Shown: piece after piece, positions 8,723 to 17,908 of the stretch
Layout of the letters: the number at the start of each line of letters is the position of its first letter
Numbering within the stretch: the stretch's first letter is position 1
Origin: Luteolibacter sp. Y139
GTDB taxonomy: Bacteria; Verrucomicrobiota; Verrucomicrobiia; Verrucomicrobiales; Akkermansiaceae
DNA: 64,000 nt
NCBI RefSeq assembly: GCF_038066715.1
Contig: NZ_JBBUKT010000009.1
Location: 124,001 to 188,000 of the forward strand
Reading direction: 5' to 3'
The notes under the pieces: generated by a model
What the model was told of the DNA's origin: nothing
Seen by the model: the letters and a program-made list of their open reading frames with translations, nothing else
Databases searched by the model: none
Program-made: the position numbers and the translations under genes

Positions 8723-10138
8723 ATGAAAGCGACCGGACTCTTCCTGCTGCTGGTACCCCCGCTTGCGGGTGCCGCTCCGCTTTCCATCTCCGCGCCACCT
8801 GACGCCGCTCTCACAACACCTCATCGCATCGAGGTGTTGGCCGAGGGGCTGAAGGTGCCATGGGAGCTGCGCTTCCTGCCGGATGGCCGGCAGATTTTCA
8901 CCGAGCGCATCGGTCGGGTGCGGATCGTGGAGAATGGCAAGGTGCTGGAGGAGCCGGCGCTGACCCTGCCCGCGGCGCAGGGAAACAAGATGGGCCTGTT
9001 AGGTCTGGTGCTCGCGCCGGATTTCGAGAAGACCGGCCACCTCTTCCTCGCGTGGGACAAGGTTGTGGGAGACCGCCACTTCGAGCTGCGGATGGAGCGC
9101 TACCGGCTCGATGGCAACAAGCTGGTCGAACCGAAGACCATCATCGAGGGCATCCCCGCAAATCAGAATCACACCGGCTGCCGCTTGGAATTCGGCCCGG
9201 ATGGCATGCTCTACATGACCACCGGCGATGCCGACCAGGCCGATGGTGTGCAGAAGCTCGACCAACTTCAGGGCAAGATCCTCCGCTTCAATGCCGACGG
9301 CTCGGTACCGCAGGACAATCCCCTGGTCGGCAAGGAAGGGGCACGTCCGGAGATCTGGTCGTATGGCCACCGCAATCCGCAGGGCCTCGCCTTTCAACCC
9401 GGCACCGGTCGCCTCTACGAATCCGAGCACGGCCCGCTGCACGGTGATGAAGTGAACCTGATCGAGAAGGGCGCGAACTACGGTTGGCCGGTAATCTCCC
9501 ATCGCCGCGAGGCCGAGGGCATGCGCACGCCACTGATTGAGATCACGCCGGCCGTGGGACCGGGGCGCTTGCTATTCTATCAGGGCAAGGCCTTCCCCGA
9601 GCTTCGTGGCACGCTGCTGCTCTGCTGCCTGCGCGGCTCTGCGGTGTTCCGGATCTCGCTCGGTGGCGATGGCCTGCCGACGCACATCGAGCGCCTCTGG
9701 AATCAAAAGTGGGGCCGCATCCGCTTCATCAATGAAGCGCCCGATGGCTCGCTGTGGCTCGGCACCTCGATGCAGGACCCGCCCGAAGGAAAGCCGAACG
9801 AAGGCGACGACAAGCTGATCCGCATCGTCGCCGATCCGCATGGCACCGTGGAAGCAGTCGTGGGCAAGACCGCCGAGCCCGTCTTGCTGACTCCGGACAT
9901 GGACGATCCCGAGAAGATCATCGCTGCTGCCTGTGCCGCCTGCCACGGCTCCGGTCTCGCCGGCGGTGAAAAACGCGGCCTGCTTTCCGGCGAGTTCAAG
10001 CACCTCAAGGATCCCGCTGATCTTGAAAAGACCATCCACGATGGAGTCCCTATCGCGGGGATGCCACCGGCATCGGGCCTCTTGAGCGACAAGCAGATCG
10101 GAATCGTTGCGGACTACATTCGCAGCCACCGGAAGTAA
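8723..10138 (+). CDS. Exported PQQ-dependent sugar dehydrogenase - cytochrome c fusion (haem domain C-terminal)
   Basis: A 471-residue paralogue of the preceding gene. After a signal peptide (about 17 residues) the propeller comes first (KVPWELRFLPDGRQIFTERIGRVR, GHRNPQGLAFQP, SEHGPLHGDEVNL). The cytochrome c domain is at the C-terminus with haem motif CAACH (residues 404-408) and a likely axial Met in AGMPPASG. Relative to its neighbour the two domains are swapped. The genes are 11 nt apart and surely co-transcribed, suggesting two related sugar oxidases with different electron-exit geometry or substrate range. Confidence 0.85.
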   Translation: MKATGLFLLLVPPLAGAAPLSISAPPDAALTTPHRIEVLAEGLKVPWELRFLPDGRQIFTERIGRVRIVENGKVLEEPALTLPAAQGNKMGLLGLVLAPDFEKTGHLFLAWDKVVGDRHFELRMERYRLDGNKLVEPKTIIEGIPANQNHTGCRLEFGPDGMLYMTTGDADQADGVQKLDQLQGKILRFNADGSVPQDNPLVGKEGARPEIWSYGHRNPQGLAFQPGTGRLYESEHGPLHGDEVNLIEKGANYGWPVISHRREAEGMRTPLIEITPAVGPGRLLFYQGKAFPELRGTLLLCCLRGSAVFRISLGGDGLPTHIERLWNQKWGRIRFINEAPDGSLWLGTSMQDPPEGKPNEGDDKLIRIVADPHGTVEAVVGKTAEPVLLTPDMDDPEKIIAAACAACHGSGLAGGEKRGLLSGEFKHLKDPADLEKTIHDGVPIAGMPPASGLLSDKQIGIVADYIRSHRK

Positions 10139-10165
10139 GGCACGGATCAAGCTGCTTTTCCCGCC

Positions 10166-11689
10166 ATGAAGTGGTGCCGGAACTTTCTGATGGCGGCTTT
10201 CATTGCGTCGGCCGCTGCCGAGACGCCTTTCATCGGCGTCGATGCGAACTACTCGCTCGGCATGGAGAAGGAGGGGAAGTCGTGGTCGTGGGACGGGAAG
10301 AAGAGAGACCTTTTTGAAGGTATGGCGAAGTCAGGAGTGCATGGCTTCCGCGTGCGCCTGTGGGTCGGGGACGAGGGAGCACACGGGAAAATTGAATCCA
10401 CCAGCGTGGTGAAGCGCGCACTCGCGGCCGGGCTGGATCCTTACCTGGTGATCTTCCTCAGCGAGGATTGGGCCGACTTGATGAAGCAACCGGCACCGAA
10501 GATCTGGGCCGATCTCGATTTGAAAGCGCGTGCCGCGGCGGTGAAGGACTATTCGCGCGAGATGGTCACCCATTTCCGGAGCGAGGGGCTGAAGAGCCAT
10601 CTCTACGAGATCGGCAACGAGATCGACTACGGCATTTGCGGCGTCTATCCGGGAAAGAGTACCAAGAAGTCACCCGAGAGCCTGTCGAAGAAGTGCTGGC
10701 CTGAAGCCGTGGAGCTCATCAAGGCGAGCCAGGCAGGCGTCTTGGAAGCAGACCCGGAAGCGAAGTTCCTCCTCCACATCGCGCACTGGTGGGATGTCGA
10801 ATTCGTGAACGGGTTCTTCAAGTTCATGAAGGAGAACGCCGCGCGGGTGGACTATGCGGGCTTGTCTTATTTCCCGTCGTCGAACATCGGCGGTTCGCTG
10901 GAGATGGGACAGTTTCTCGATGTGGCGAAGAGGCTGAACGAGTTGACCAACGTACCAGTGATCGTGCCCGAGGTGGCCTACCCCTCGACGGCGGATTTCA
11001 AAGGGCAGTTCTCCCGTTGGAAGAAGGAGACGCCGGGCTACCCCCTCACGCCCGATGGTCAGCGCCGCTGGGTCAGTGATTTTCTCGATGCCTGCGCCAA
11101 GACCCCGGCCATCGCGGGCGTCTACTACTGGAGCCCCGAGTGGTGCGGGGAGGGGATGTGGAAGGGCATGGCCTTTTTCGATCCCGATGGCTCGGCGCGA
11201 CCCGCGTGGAGCGCTTTCGCCAAGCCCCGTGCCGAGCGCTCAGCACCGAAGTCCTCCGTCTTCCTCGAAGTGCGCGATGGCAAGGTCCACGCTGTGCCCG
11301 TCGCAACGGCGCGGGAAAAAGCCGCGCCGGTACTCGCCGAGAAGCTCGCGAAAGCAGGCCGGGTGAACGTGGACTACATCAAAGACATCACCGACAGCGT
11401 GCTCGTGGTGGACGGCTATCGCGTCATCCTGCGCGCCTCGCTTTCAGGTAACCTCGATCTGGCCCTCCAGCCCGACGCCCCTGTCGCAGATGCCAAGGCC
11501 GTCATCGACAAGATGGACCCTGCCGCGCAACGCCTGATGGTGTTCGCGGTGAATCCTGAAGATCGCGTTGTCGCAGAAACTCTCGCCGTGGCCAGCCAGC
11601 GTGGAGTCGAGGTAGTCGTGCATCCGGTCGCGGACGACAAGCCGTTGAAGTTCGGTCTGGGTGGGACGAAAGCGGATTCCGCCTACTGA
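10166..11689 (+). CDS. GH53 arabinogalactan endo-beta-1,4-galactanase
   Basis: A 507-residue exported glycoside hydrolase. Signal peptide about residues 1-18, then a GH53 TIM barrel starting FIGVDANYS. The acid/base is Glu152 in EIGNE and the nucleophile Glu269 in VIVPEVAYPS, the positions expected for clan A. The family cuts beta-1,4-galactan side chains of pectin. Residues after about 370 form an extra C-terminal domain I cannot name (VFLEVRDGKVHAVP onward). It follows the sugar dehydrogenases by 27 nt, so released galactose or oligosaccharides may be oxidised by their products. Confidence 0.85.
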   Translation: MKWCRNFLMAAFIASAAAETPFIGVDANYSLGMEKEGKSWSWDGKKRDLFEGMAKSGVHGFRVRLWVGDEGAHGKIESTSVVKRALAAGLDPYLVIFLSEDWADLMKQPAPKIWADLDLKARAAAVKDYSREMVTHFRSEGLKSHLYEIGNEIDYGICGVYPGKSTKKSPESLSKKCWPEAVELIKASQAGVLEADPEAKFLLHIAHWWDVEFVNGFFKFMKENAARVDYAGLSYFPSSNIGGSLEMGQFLDVAKRLNELTNVPVIVPEVAYPSTADFKGQFSRWKKETPGYPLTPDGQRRWVSDFLDACAKTPAIAGVYYWSPEWCGEGMWKGMAFFDPDGSARPAWSAFAKPRAERSAPKSSVFLEVRDGKVHAVPVATAREKAAPVLAEKLAKAGRVNVDYIKDITDSVLVVDGYRVILRASLSGNLDLALQPDAPVADAKAVIDKMDPAAQRLMVFAVNPEDRVVAETLAVASQRGVEVVVHPVADDKPLKFGLGGTKADSAY

Positions 11690-11705
11690 GCTGGTTTCGG
11701 CGCGA

Positions 11706-13883
11706 TCATGCCACCGCCATGCTCCGCCGGGCTTCGATGGCGCGGAAGAGCCTGAGCTTTCCGTAGCTGATGCGACCCCCGAGGTGCTCGAAGACGGGCT
11801 TGAGGGAAGCGTCTTCGTAGCCCTCAAGAGCGGCGCGCATCTCGCTTTCTTCTTCGCGGGTGTAGAGGCGATATGGGTCGAGATCCTCGCCGGCCTCAAT
11901 GGCTTGGGCGAGGTGGCCTTCGATGGTTGTTGCGGCGAATCCGCGGAGGGCCGCAATTTCATCGACTGTTTTTCCCTCGCGCCACAGTTCCAAGGAAACC
12001 TTTGAGGTGCCGTTCGCGACGGGGCGAGAAGCGGGGACGGTCGCAGCGCTGAGTGGAGAGAATTGGAGACGCGGATGATCGGCGAGCCAGGCCACGATTT
12101 CACCGATAAAGCCGGGGCCGTAGTCGGCGAGCTTGCGTTCACCCACGCCCGGGATCTTGAGGAAGGCCGCTTCATCGATGGGATAGGCACGGGCCATGTG
12201 CCGCAGCGCCACGTCAGAAAAGACGACATACGGCGGCACTTCCTTGGCATCGGCGACTTGCTTGCGGTGGCTGCGGAGGACTTCGAACAGCTCTCGGTCG
12301 CATTCGATATCGCCAGCGCGGGCGGCGCTGGCTTTCTCGGCGACCATGAGCCGGCTGAGCGTGACGGGAAGGCGCTCGCGGAGAATGCTCATTCCCTCGG
12401 TGCTGACCGAAACAGTGGGATAGTTGCCGCCGTCCACGGCGAGGCAGCCCTTGCGCGCGAGCTGGCGGGCGATCTCTGTCCACTTGGCGGCGGAGTGTTC
12501 CTTGCCGATGCCGTAAGTACTAAGTTTATCGTGGTTGCGGGCCAGGACCTTTTCGGCGCGGGAACCGGCGAGGATGTCAGCGAGATGGCGGATGCCGACG
12601 GACGGCCCACCGGCTTGCTTCACGCGGAGGACGCAGCTCAGGATCTTCTGAGTCTCCACGGTGGCATCCCACGTCTCCCGTGGAGAAAGGCAATTGTCGC
12701 AAGCGCCGCAGTTCTCCATCGTCCAAGACTCGCCGAAGTAGCCAAGCAGTCCCACCCGGCGGCAGGCGTCGCTTTCGGCGAAGTCAGCCATCGTCTCCAA
12801 CTGGTGGCGTGCGTTTTCACGCACCTGCTCGTCACTCATTTGGTCGAGGAACCGCAGGTTTTTAACGATGTCGCTGCGGGAGAAGAGCAGCAGGCAATCG
12901 GCGGGGAGCCCGTCGCGTCCGGCACGGCCGGTTTCCTGATAGTAGCCTTCGAGGTTTTTCGGTAGATCGGCGTGGATCACGAAGCGGACGTCCGGCTTGT
13001 TGATGCCCATGCCGAAGGCGACGGTGGCACAGATCACGCGGATCTCATCGCGCAGGAAGGCCTCCTGGTTCCGCGCCCGCTCCGGTGCTTCCAGACCTGC
13101 ATGATAGCAGGCGGCCGGGATGCCCGCATCGCGCAAGGAGGCGGCGAGTTCCTCGGTCCGCTTGCGGGACTGGGCATAGACGATGCCGGATTCGTTGCTG
13201 CGCGACTTGATGAACGCGACGAGCCGCGAGGCGGCGTCCTGTTTCGGCTCGACGAGGTAGTTCAGGTTCGGCCGGTTGAAGCTGGCGAGAAAGACGGCGG
13301 GATCGCGCAACGCAAGCTGGCGGAGAATATCCTCCCGCACCTGCGGTGTGGCGGTCGCCGTCAGGGCAATGACGGGGACACCCGGCAACGCGTGGCGCAG
13401 CTCTTTCAGCCGACGGTACTCCGGGCGGAAATCGTGTCCCCACTCGCTGATGCAGTGCGCCTCATCCACCGCGAGCGCGGTGACATTCCATGACCGGACG
13501 ACCGAAAGGAAATCCCCGGACATCAGCCGCTCCGGGGCGAGATAGACGAGCTTGCAGTTGCCGCTTCGGATCTCCTCAAGGCGGTGGCGGTTTTCCTCCG
13601 GTGCCAGGGTGGAATTGAGAAAGGTGGCCGCTACCCCCGCGGCGAGGAGCTGGTCCACCTGATCCTTCATCAGGGCGATCAGCGGCGAGATGACGAGCGT
13701 CACACCGTCCCGGGCGAGCGCGGGAAGCTGGTAGCACAGGCTCTTTCCTGCACCTGTAGGGAGAATGGCGAGCGTGTCCCGGCGGCCGAGGATGGCGGCC
13801 ATGATCTCCCGCTGGAGGGGGCGGAAGGTCTCGTAACCGAAGTGCTTTTTCAGCAGCGGGAGCAGATCTTCACTCGGGATCAT
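11706..13883 (-). CDS. recQ: ATP-dependent DNA helicase RecQ
   Basis: A 725-residue superfamily 2 helicase. Motifs in order: Walker A PTGAGKS (42-48), DEAH (140-143) inside VDEAHCISEWGHDFRPEY, and the helicase C motif TGRAGRDGLP. The RecQ zinc site has four Cys spread over roughly residues 375-400, followed by a winged-helix RQC domain. An HRDC domain sits near residue 530-600, and an extra helix-turn-helix-like tail (WREGKTVDEIAALRG) closes the protein, as in many longer bacterial RecQ proteins. It acts in recombination and fork repair. It ends 16 nt from the convergent galactanase. Confidence 0.93.
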   Translation of the reverse strand: MIPSEDLLPLLKKHFGYETFRPLQREIMAAILGRRDTLAILPTGAGKSLCYQLPALARDGVTLVISPLIALMKDQVDQLLAAGVAATFLNSTLAPEENRHRLEEIRSGNCKLVYLAPERLMSGDFLSVVRSWNVTALAVDEAHCISEWGHDFRPEYRRLKELRHALPGVPVIALTATATPQVREDILRQLALRDPAVFLASFNRPNLNYLVEPKQDAASRLVAFIKSRSNESGIVYAQSRKRTEELAASLRDAGIPAACYHAGLEAPERARNQEAFLRDEIRVICATVAFGMGINKPDVRFVIHADLPKNLEGYYQETGRAGRDGLPADCLLLFSRSDIVKNLRFLDQMSDEQVRENARHQLETMADFAESDACRRVGLLGYFGESWTMENCGACDNCLSPRETWDATVETQKILSCVLRVKQAGGPSVGIRHLADILAGSRAEKVLARNHDKLSTYGIGKEHSAAKWTEIARQLARKGCLAVDGGNYPTVSVSTEGMSILRERLPVTLSRLMVAEKASAARAGDIECDRELFEVLRSHRKQVADAKEVPPYVVFSDVALRHMARAYPIDEAAFLKIPGVGERKLADYGPGFIGEIVAWLADHPRLQFSPLSAATVPASRPVANGTSKVSLELWREGKTVDEIAALRGFAATTIEGHLAQAIEAGEDLDPYRLYTREEESEMRAALEGYEDASLKPVFEHLGGRISYGKLRLFRAIEARRSMAVA

Positions 13884-14063
13884 GGCAGCTGTTAATGATG
13901 TTTATTTGAACAGTTCAAGCCATTTGTTTTGGGCTTCCGCGTGAAAAAGAATTGCCCGGCTCCTAAATTCCATGCGACCCGATGCTCCCGAATTCATCCT
14001 TATAATTAAAATTAGAATTATTCTTGTGAACTCTGGGTGCAGGGCTAGCTTCCCGCCGCCCCG
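13884..14063. promoter_or_regulatory. suf operon control region with AT-rich operator
   Basis: This gap between recQ and the Fur-family gene contains a strikingly AT-rich block (about 13996-14029) in otherwise GC-rich DNA. Within it are AGAA-TTA-TTCT (14014-14024) and TAAT-TAAA-ATTA (14003-14014), two overlapping inverted repeats. The first resembles the iron control element bound by Irr, the second resembles Fur/PerR boxes. A weak promoter TTGTGA (14024-14029), 16-nt spacer, TAGCTT would overlap the first repeat. Autoregulation by the adjacent Fur-family protein is the simplest reading. Confidence 0.45.
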
Positions 14064-14495
14064 ATGGTCACCCATTCGCCAGACAGTCTTCCGGATGACA
14101 TGCCGGCCGAAATTTCCGGCCTGCGCATGACCCGCCAGCGTTGGGAGGTCTACCGCCTGCTCATGGAGCAGCGGGACCACCCGACCGCCAATGACGTCTT
14201 CATGCGGATCAAGGACCGGCTGCCAAATATCTCGCTGGCAACGGTTTACAACTGCCTCGAGGCGCTGGTGCAGCACGGGGTGATCCGCCAGGTCAATTTC
14301 GAGCGCGAGTCATCCCGCTTCTGCCCGAACCTCCAGGAGCATGGCCATTTCCACGACAAGGCCAGCGGCAAGATCCACGACGTGACCATCAAGCCCGGCG
14401 TGAACCTTGCTGACGTTCTCGATCTTCCCCCCGGCACCGTCATCACCGGCGTCGAAATCACCCTCCGCGGCGAACTTCCTGCCACTTCTCACTGA
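14064..14495 (+). CDS. Fur-family regulator without CxxC zinc motifs (Irr-like)
   Basis: A 143-residue Fur superfamily protein heading the suf operon. The winged helix is intact (MTRQRWEVYRLLM, then ISLATVYNCLEALVQHGVI). The His-rich hinge is EHGHFHDKASGKIHD: the CxxC zinc ligands of Fur, Zur and PerR are absent, and the only cysteines are Cys64 and Cys87. Loss of CxxC plus the ending PPGTVITGVEITLRG recalls Irr of alphaproteobacteria, which senses haem/iron status and controls suf genes there. No N-terminal haem-regulatory CP motif is present. Likely role: iron or Fe-S dependent control of this operon; the sensed signal is unknown. Confidence 0.8.
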   Translation: MVTHSPDSLPDDMPAEISGLRMTRQRWEVYRLLMEQRDHPTANDVFMRIKDRLPNISLATVYNCLEALVQHGVIRQVNFERESSRFCPNLQEHGHFHDKASGKIHDVTIKPGVNLADVLDLPPGTVITGVEITLRGELPATSH

Positions 14496-14519
14496 TCATT
14501 TCCTTTTTCCACTTCCGCC

Positions 14520-15278
<759 letters not shown>

Positions 15279-15300
15279 TCCGTGCTCACGGAGACCCGCC

Positions 15301-15822
15301 ATGAAACTGCGCAAGACCCGACACCCCCTCGATCCGCATAGCCGCGAGCTCATCGTGGAAATGCTGAACGACTTCCTCGCGCTGGCGATCGACCTCCGCC
15401 TTCAGGTGAAGCAGGCCCACTGGAATGTCCGCGGGCCGAACTTCATCAGCCTCCACGAACTCTTCGACCGTCTCTCCGGGGAACTCGACGAGATTATCGA
15501 TGAACTCGCCGAACGAGCCACCGCCCTCGGTGGCCGTGCGCTCGGAACCGCATCCCGCGTTGCCGACAAGTCCAAGCTCGATGAGCTGCCGAAGAAGGCG
15601 ACCGCCGGTCTAAAACTCGTCGCACTACTCGCCGATCGTTTCGCTGCCGTCACCGAATGCGCGGGCCTCGCCATCGCGCAATCGCAGAAGGCCGGCGACG
15701 AAGTGACGGCCGACCTTTTCATCAAAACCTCGGGCGAGCTCGATAAGGCACTGTGGTTCCTGGAAGCCACCCTCGAGACCGATCCTTCCTGCGAGGACGA
15801 CGTCCCCGCCACCGAATCCTGA
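15301..15822 (+). CDS. dps: Dps-type ferritin inside the suf operon
   Basis: A 173-residue Dps protein. The inter-subunit ferroxidase ligands are all present with canonical spacing: His40, His52, Asp56, Asp67 and Glu71 (KQAHWNVRGPNF, LHELFDRLSGELDEIIDE). Dps dodecamers oxidise and store iron using hydrogen peroxide and protect DNA. The start is the ATG 22 nt after sufC; the frame is open further upstream only as a shadow. Its position between sufC and sufB links iron storage/peroxide defence directly to Fe-S assembly under one promoter. Confidence 0.93.
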   Translation: MKLRKTRHPLDPHSRELIVEMLNDFLALAIDLRLQVKQAHWNVRGPNFISLHELFDRLSGELDEIIDELAERATALGGRALGTASRVADKSKLDELPKKATAGLKLVALLADRFAAVTECAGLAIAQSQKAGDEVTADLFIKTSGELDKALWFLEATLETDPSCEDDVPATES

Positions 15823-15834
15823 CCTTTTCCCGCC

Positions 15835-17271
15835 ATGTCCTACGACGCATCTAGTACCATCGACGCGGATACCCGCGAAGCGATCGACATCGACCGCACC
15901 AAGGGCGACTTCAGCTTCCCTGAGCGCCACAAGTACGATGCTGGTCGTGGCCTGACCGAGCGCACGGTCGACTACATCAGCGAAGTCAAAGGCGAGCCAC
16001 AGTGGATCCGCGACTTCCGCCAGAAGGCCCTCAAGGTCTTCCGCGAAAAGCCGATGCCGACGAACTGGGCCACCAAGGACCTGGAGAACATCGATTTCGA
16101 CGTCATCCGCTACTACCTGTCCGACGGCGAGAAGCCGAAGCGCTCGTGGGATGAAGTGCCGGAAGAAGTGCTTAAGACTTTCGAACGCCTTGGCATTCCT
16201 GAGCAGGAGCGCGCGTTCCTCGCCGGCGTGGAGGCCCAGTATGACTCCGAGGCCGCCTACTCCAACATGAAGGAGGAGCTGACCAAGCAGGGGGTGATCT
16301 TCGTGAACTCCACGGAAGGCCTGAAGAACCACGAGGAGATTTTCCGCCCGTGGTTCGGCAAGGTGATCCCGACCGGTGACAACAAGTTCTCCGCACTGAA
16401 CAGCGCCGTCTTCTCCGGTGGCTCGTTCATCTACATCCCGAAGGGCGTGAAGCTGAAGCAGCCGCTGCAGGCCTACTTCCGGATCAATTCGGAAAACTTC
16501 GGCCAGTTCGAGCGCACGCTCATCATCGCCGACGAAGGTGCCGAGGTGATGTACATGGAAGGCTGCACCGCGCCGAAGTTCGAAACCTCCACGCTGCACT
16601 CCGCCGTGGTGGAACTCGTCGCCCTCAAGGGCGCGAAGATCCAGTACGTCACCGTCCAGAACTGGAGCAGCAATGTTTTCAATCTCGTCACCAAGCGCGG
16701 CCTCGCGATGGAAGACGCCGAGGTCCGTTGGATCGACTGCAACATCGGCAGCCGCCTGACGATGAAGTATCCCGGCGTCATCATGAAGGGCGAGCGCGCC
16801 CGCGGTGAGGTGATCTCGATTGCCCTCGCCAATACCGGCCAGCATCAGGACACCGGTGCGAAGATGATTCACGCCGCGAACAACACGACCTCCAACGTCG
16901 TGTCGAAGTCGATCTCCGTCGGCCAGGGCCGCGCCACCTATCGTGGCCAGGTCCACATTCCGAAGCACCTCAAGGGCTGCAAGAACAACACCGAGTGTGA
17001 CGCCCTTCTGATCAATACCCGCAGCCGCACCGACACCTACCCGGCGATCACCGTGAAGGGCAACCAGCACGCGACGCAGCACGAGGCCTCCGTCTCGCAG
17101 GTGTCCGAGGACATGCTCTTCTACATGCAGCAGCGAGGTCTCAATGAAGGCCAAGCGATGTCGCTAGCCGTGAACGGTTTCATCAACGACCTCGTCCGCG
17201 AGTTCCCGATGGAATACTCCGTCGAACTCAAGCGCCTGATCGACCTCGAAATGGAAGGCTCCGTCGGTTAA
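15835..17271 (+). CDS. sufB: Fe-S cluster assembly scaffold SufB
   Basis: A 478-residue SufB, near the family length. Recognisable segments include [13 protein letters not shown] near the N-terminus, the beta-helix core with [16 protein letters not shown], and the C-terminal [13 protein letters not shown] followed by [21 protein letters not shown], which carries the conserved Glu/His positions at the SufB-SufD interface. It begins 12 nt after dps. SufB should form the SufBC2D scaffold with the SufC and SufD encoded on either side. A cysteine desulfurase (SufS) and SufE/SufU are not in the window. Confidence 0.95.
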   Translation: MSYDASSTIDADTREAIDIDRTKGDFSFPERHKYDAGRGLTERTVDYISEVKGEPQWIRDFRQKALKVFREKPMPTNWATKDLENIDFDVIRYYLSDGEKPKRSWDEVPEEVLKTFERLGIPEQERAFLAGVEAQYDSEAAYSNMKEELTKQGVIFVNSTEGLKNHEEIFRPWFGKVIPTGDNKFSALNSAVFSGGSFIYIPKGVKLKQPLQAYFRINSENFGQFERTLIIADEGAEVMYMEGCTAPKFETSTLHSAVVELVALKGAKIQYVTVQNWSSNVFNLVTKRGLAMEDAEVRWIDCNIGSRLTMKYPGVIMKGERARGEVISIALANTGQHQDTGAKMIHAANNTTSNVVSKSISVGQGRATYRGQVHIPKHLKGCKNNTECDALLINTRSRTDTYPAITVKGNQHATQHEASVSQVSEDMLFYMQQRGLNEGQAMSLAVNGFINDLVREFPMEYSVELKRLIDLEMEGSVG

Positions 17272-17283
17272 CCATCTCATTCC

Positions 17284-17508
17284 GTGTCCGAATCCCGCCT
17301 CAACGAGCCGCTCGCTGCATATCGGATCGACCGCACCAAGGTGCGCGTCACTTCGGTCGCGCATGAGTCGGGCTTGGAGGACTGGATCGGGCGAACCCCG
17401 CAGGAAAAGCTTTCCGCCATCGAATTCCTCAGAGCCCAGACCTATGGAAGCGAGACTGGAACTGCCCCTGGACTTCAAAGAACTCATCGCGTTGTTCCTT
17501 TCCCATGA
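17284..17508 (+). CDS. Small partner protein of nucleotidyltransferase (TA-like pair)
   Basis: A 74-residue protein starting at GTG, 12 nt after sufB. Its middle, WIGRTPQEKLSAIEFLRAQTYG, matches a pattern I know from short proteins encoded just before DUF6036-type nucleotidyltransferases (RTPxERL...LR...YG). The ending RLQRTHR-like stretch is also typical. It overlaps the next gene by 65 nt in another frame. The pair resembles toxin-antitoxin cassettes, but I cannot say which member would be toxic, nor exclude a housekeeping role. Confidence 0.6.
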   Translation: MSESRLNEPLAAYRIDRTKVRVTSVAHESGLEDWIGRTPQEKLSAIEFLRAQTYGSETGTAPGLQRTHRVVPFP

Positions 17509-17902
17509 AGTCCGGTTTCTGGTTGTTGGCGCCTACGCCTTGGGAGTTCACGGTCGTCCGCGCAATACGGGCGACATCGACCTCTGGATCGAAATGAGCA
17601 TCGAAAACGCCAACCGCACCGTCTCGGCGCTCCACGAATTCTTCGGCCCCATGCCGGAGATTCGGGTGGAGAACTTCCTGTCGGCAGACCGGATGAGCCA
17701 GTTCGGCGTGGAACCGATGCGTGTCGATGTTCTCAATTCCATCACCGGAGTCGAATTCGATGCCGCCTACGAGCGACGTGCTGTGATCGACTACTCCGGC
17801 CTCCGCATTCCCTTTCTCTCATTGACCGATTTGCGAGCCAACAAGCTCGCGGCAGGTCGGCACAAGGACCTCGCCGACTTGGAAAACCTTCCGCCGAACT
17901 GA
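17444..17902 (+). CDS. DUF6036-like nucleotidyltransferase-fold protein
   Basis: A 152-residue protein with a minimal nucleotidyltransferase fold. The signature is VVGAYALGVHGRPRNTGDIDLWIE, with the GDID acidic pair for metal/NTP binding; a third acidic position may be the Asp in MRVDVLN. The C-terminal SLTDLRANKLAAGRHKDLADLENL matches the end of AbiEii/DUF6036-type proteins. The start MEARLELPLDF is chosen over a longer frame that only shadows the partner gene. It interrupts the suf operon between sufB and sufD, ending 6 nt before sufD. Confidence 0.75.
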   Translation: MEARLELPLDFKELIALFLSHEVRFLVVGAYALGVHGRPRNTGDIDLWIEMSIENANRTVSALHEFFGPMPEIRVENFLSADRMSQFGVEPMRVDVLNSITGVEFDAAYERRAVIDYSGLRIPFLSLTDLRANKLAAGRHKDLADLENLPPN

Positions 17903-17908
17903 TTTCCC

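Noticed and set aside
15625-17154. 509-codon minus-strand frame opposite sufB
   Set aside because: Long only because of high G+C third positions; sufB on the other strand has full family similarity.
17284-17902. Pseudogene fragment between sufB and sufD
   Set aside because: Both frames are intact, with a recognisable conserved pair layout and tight spacing.
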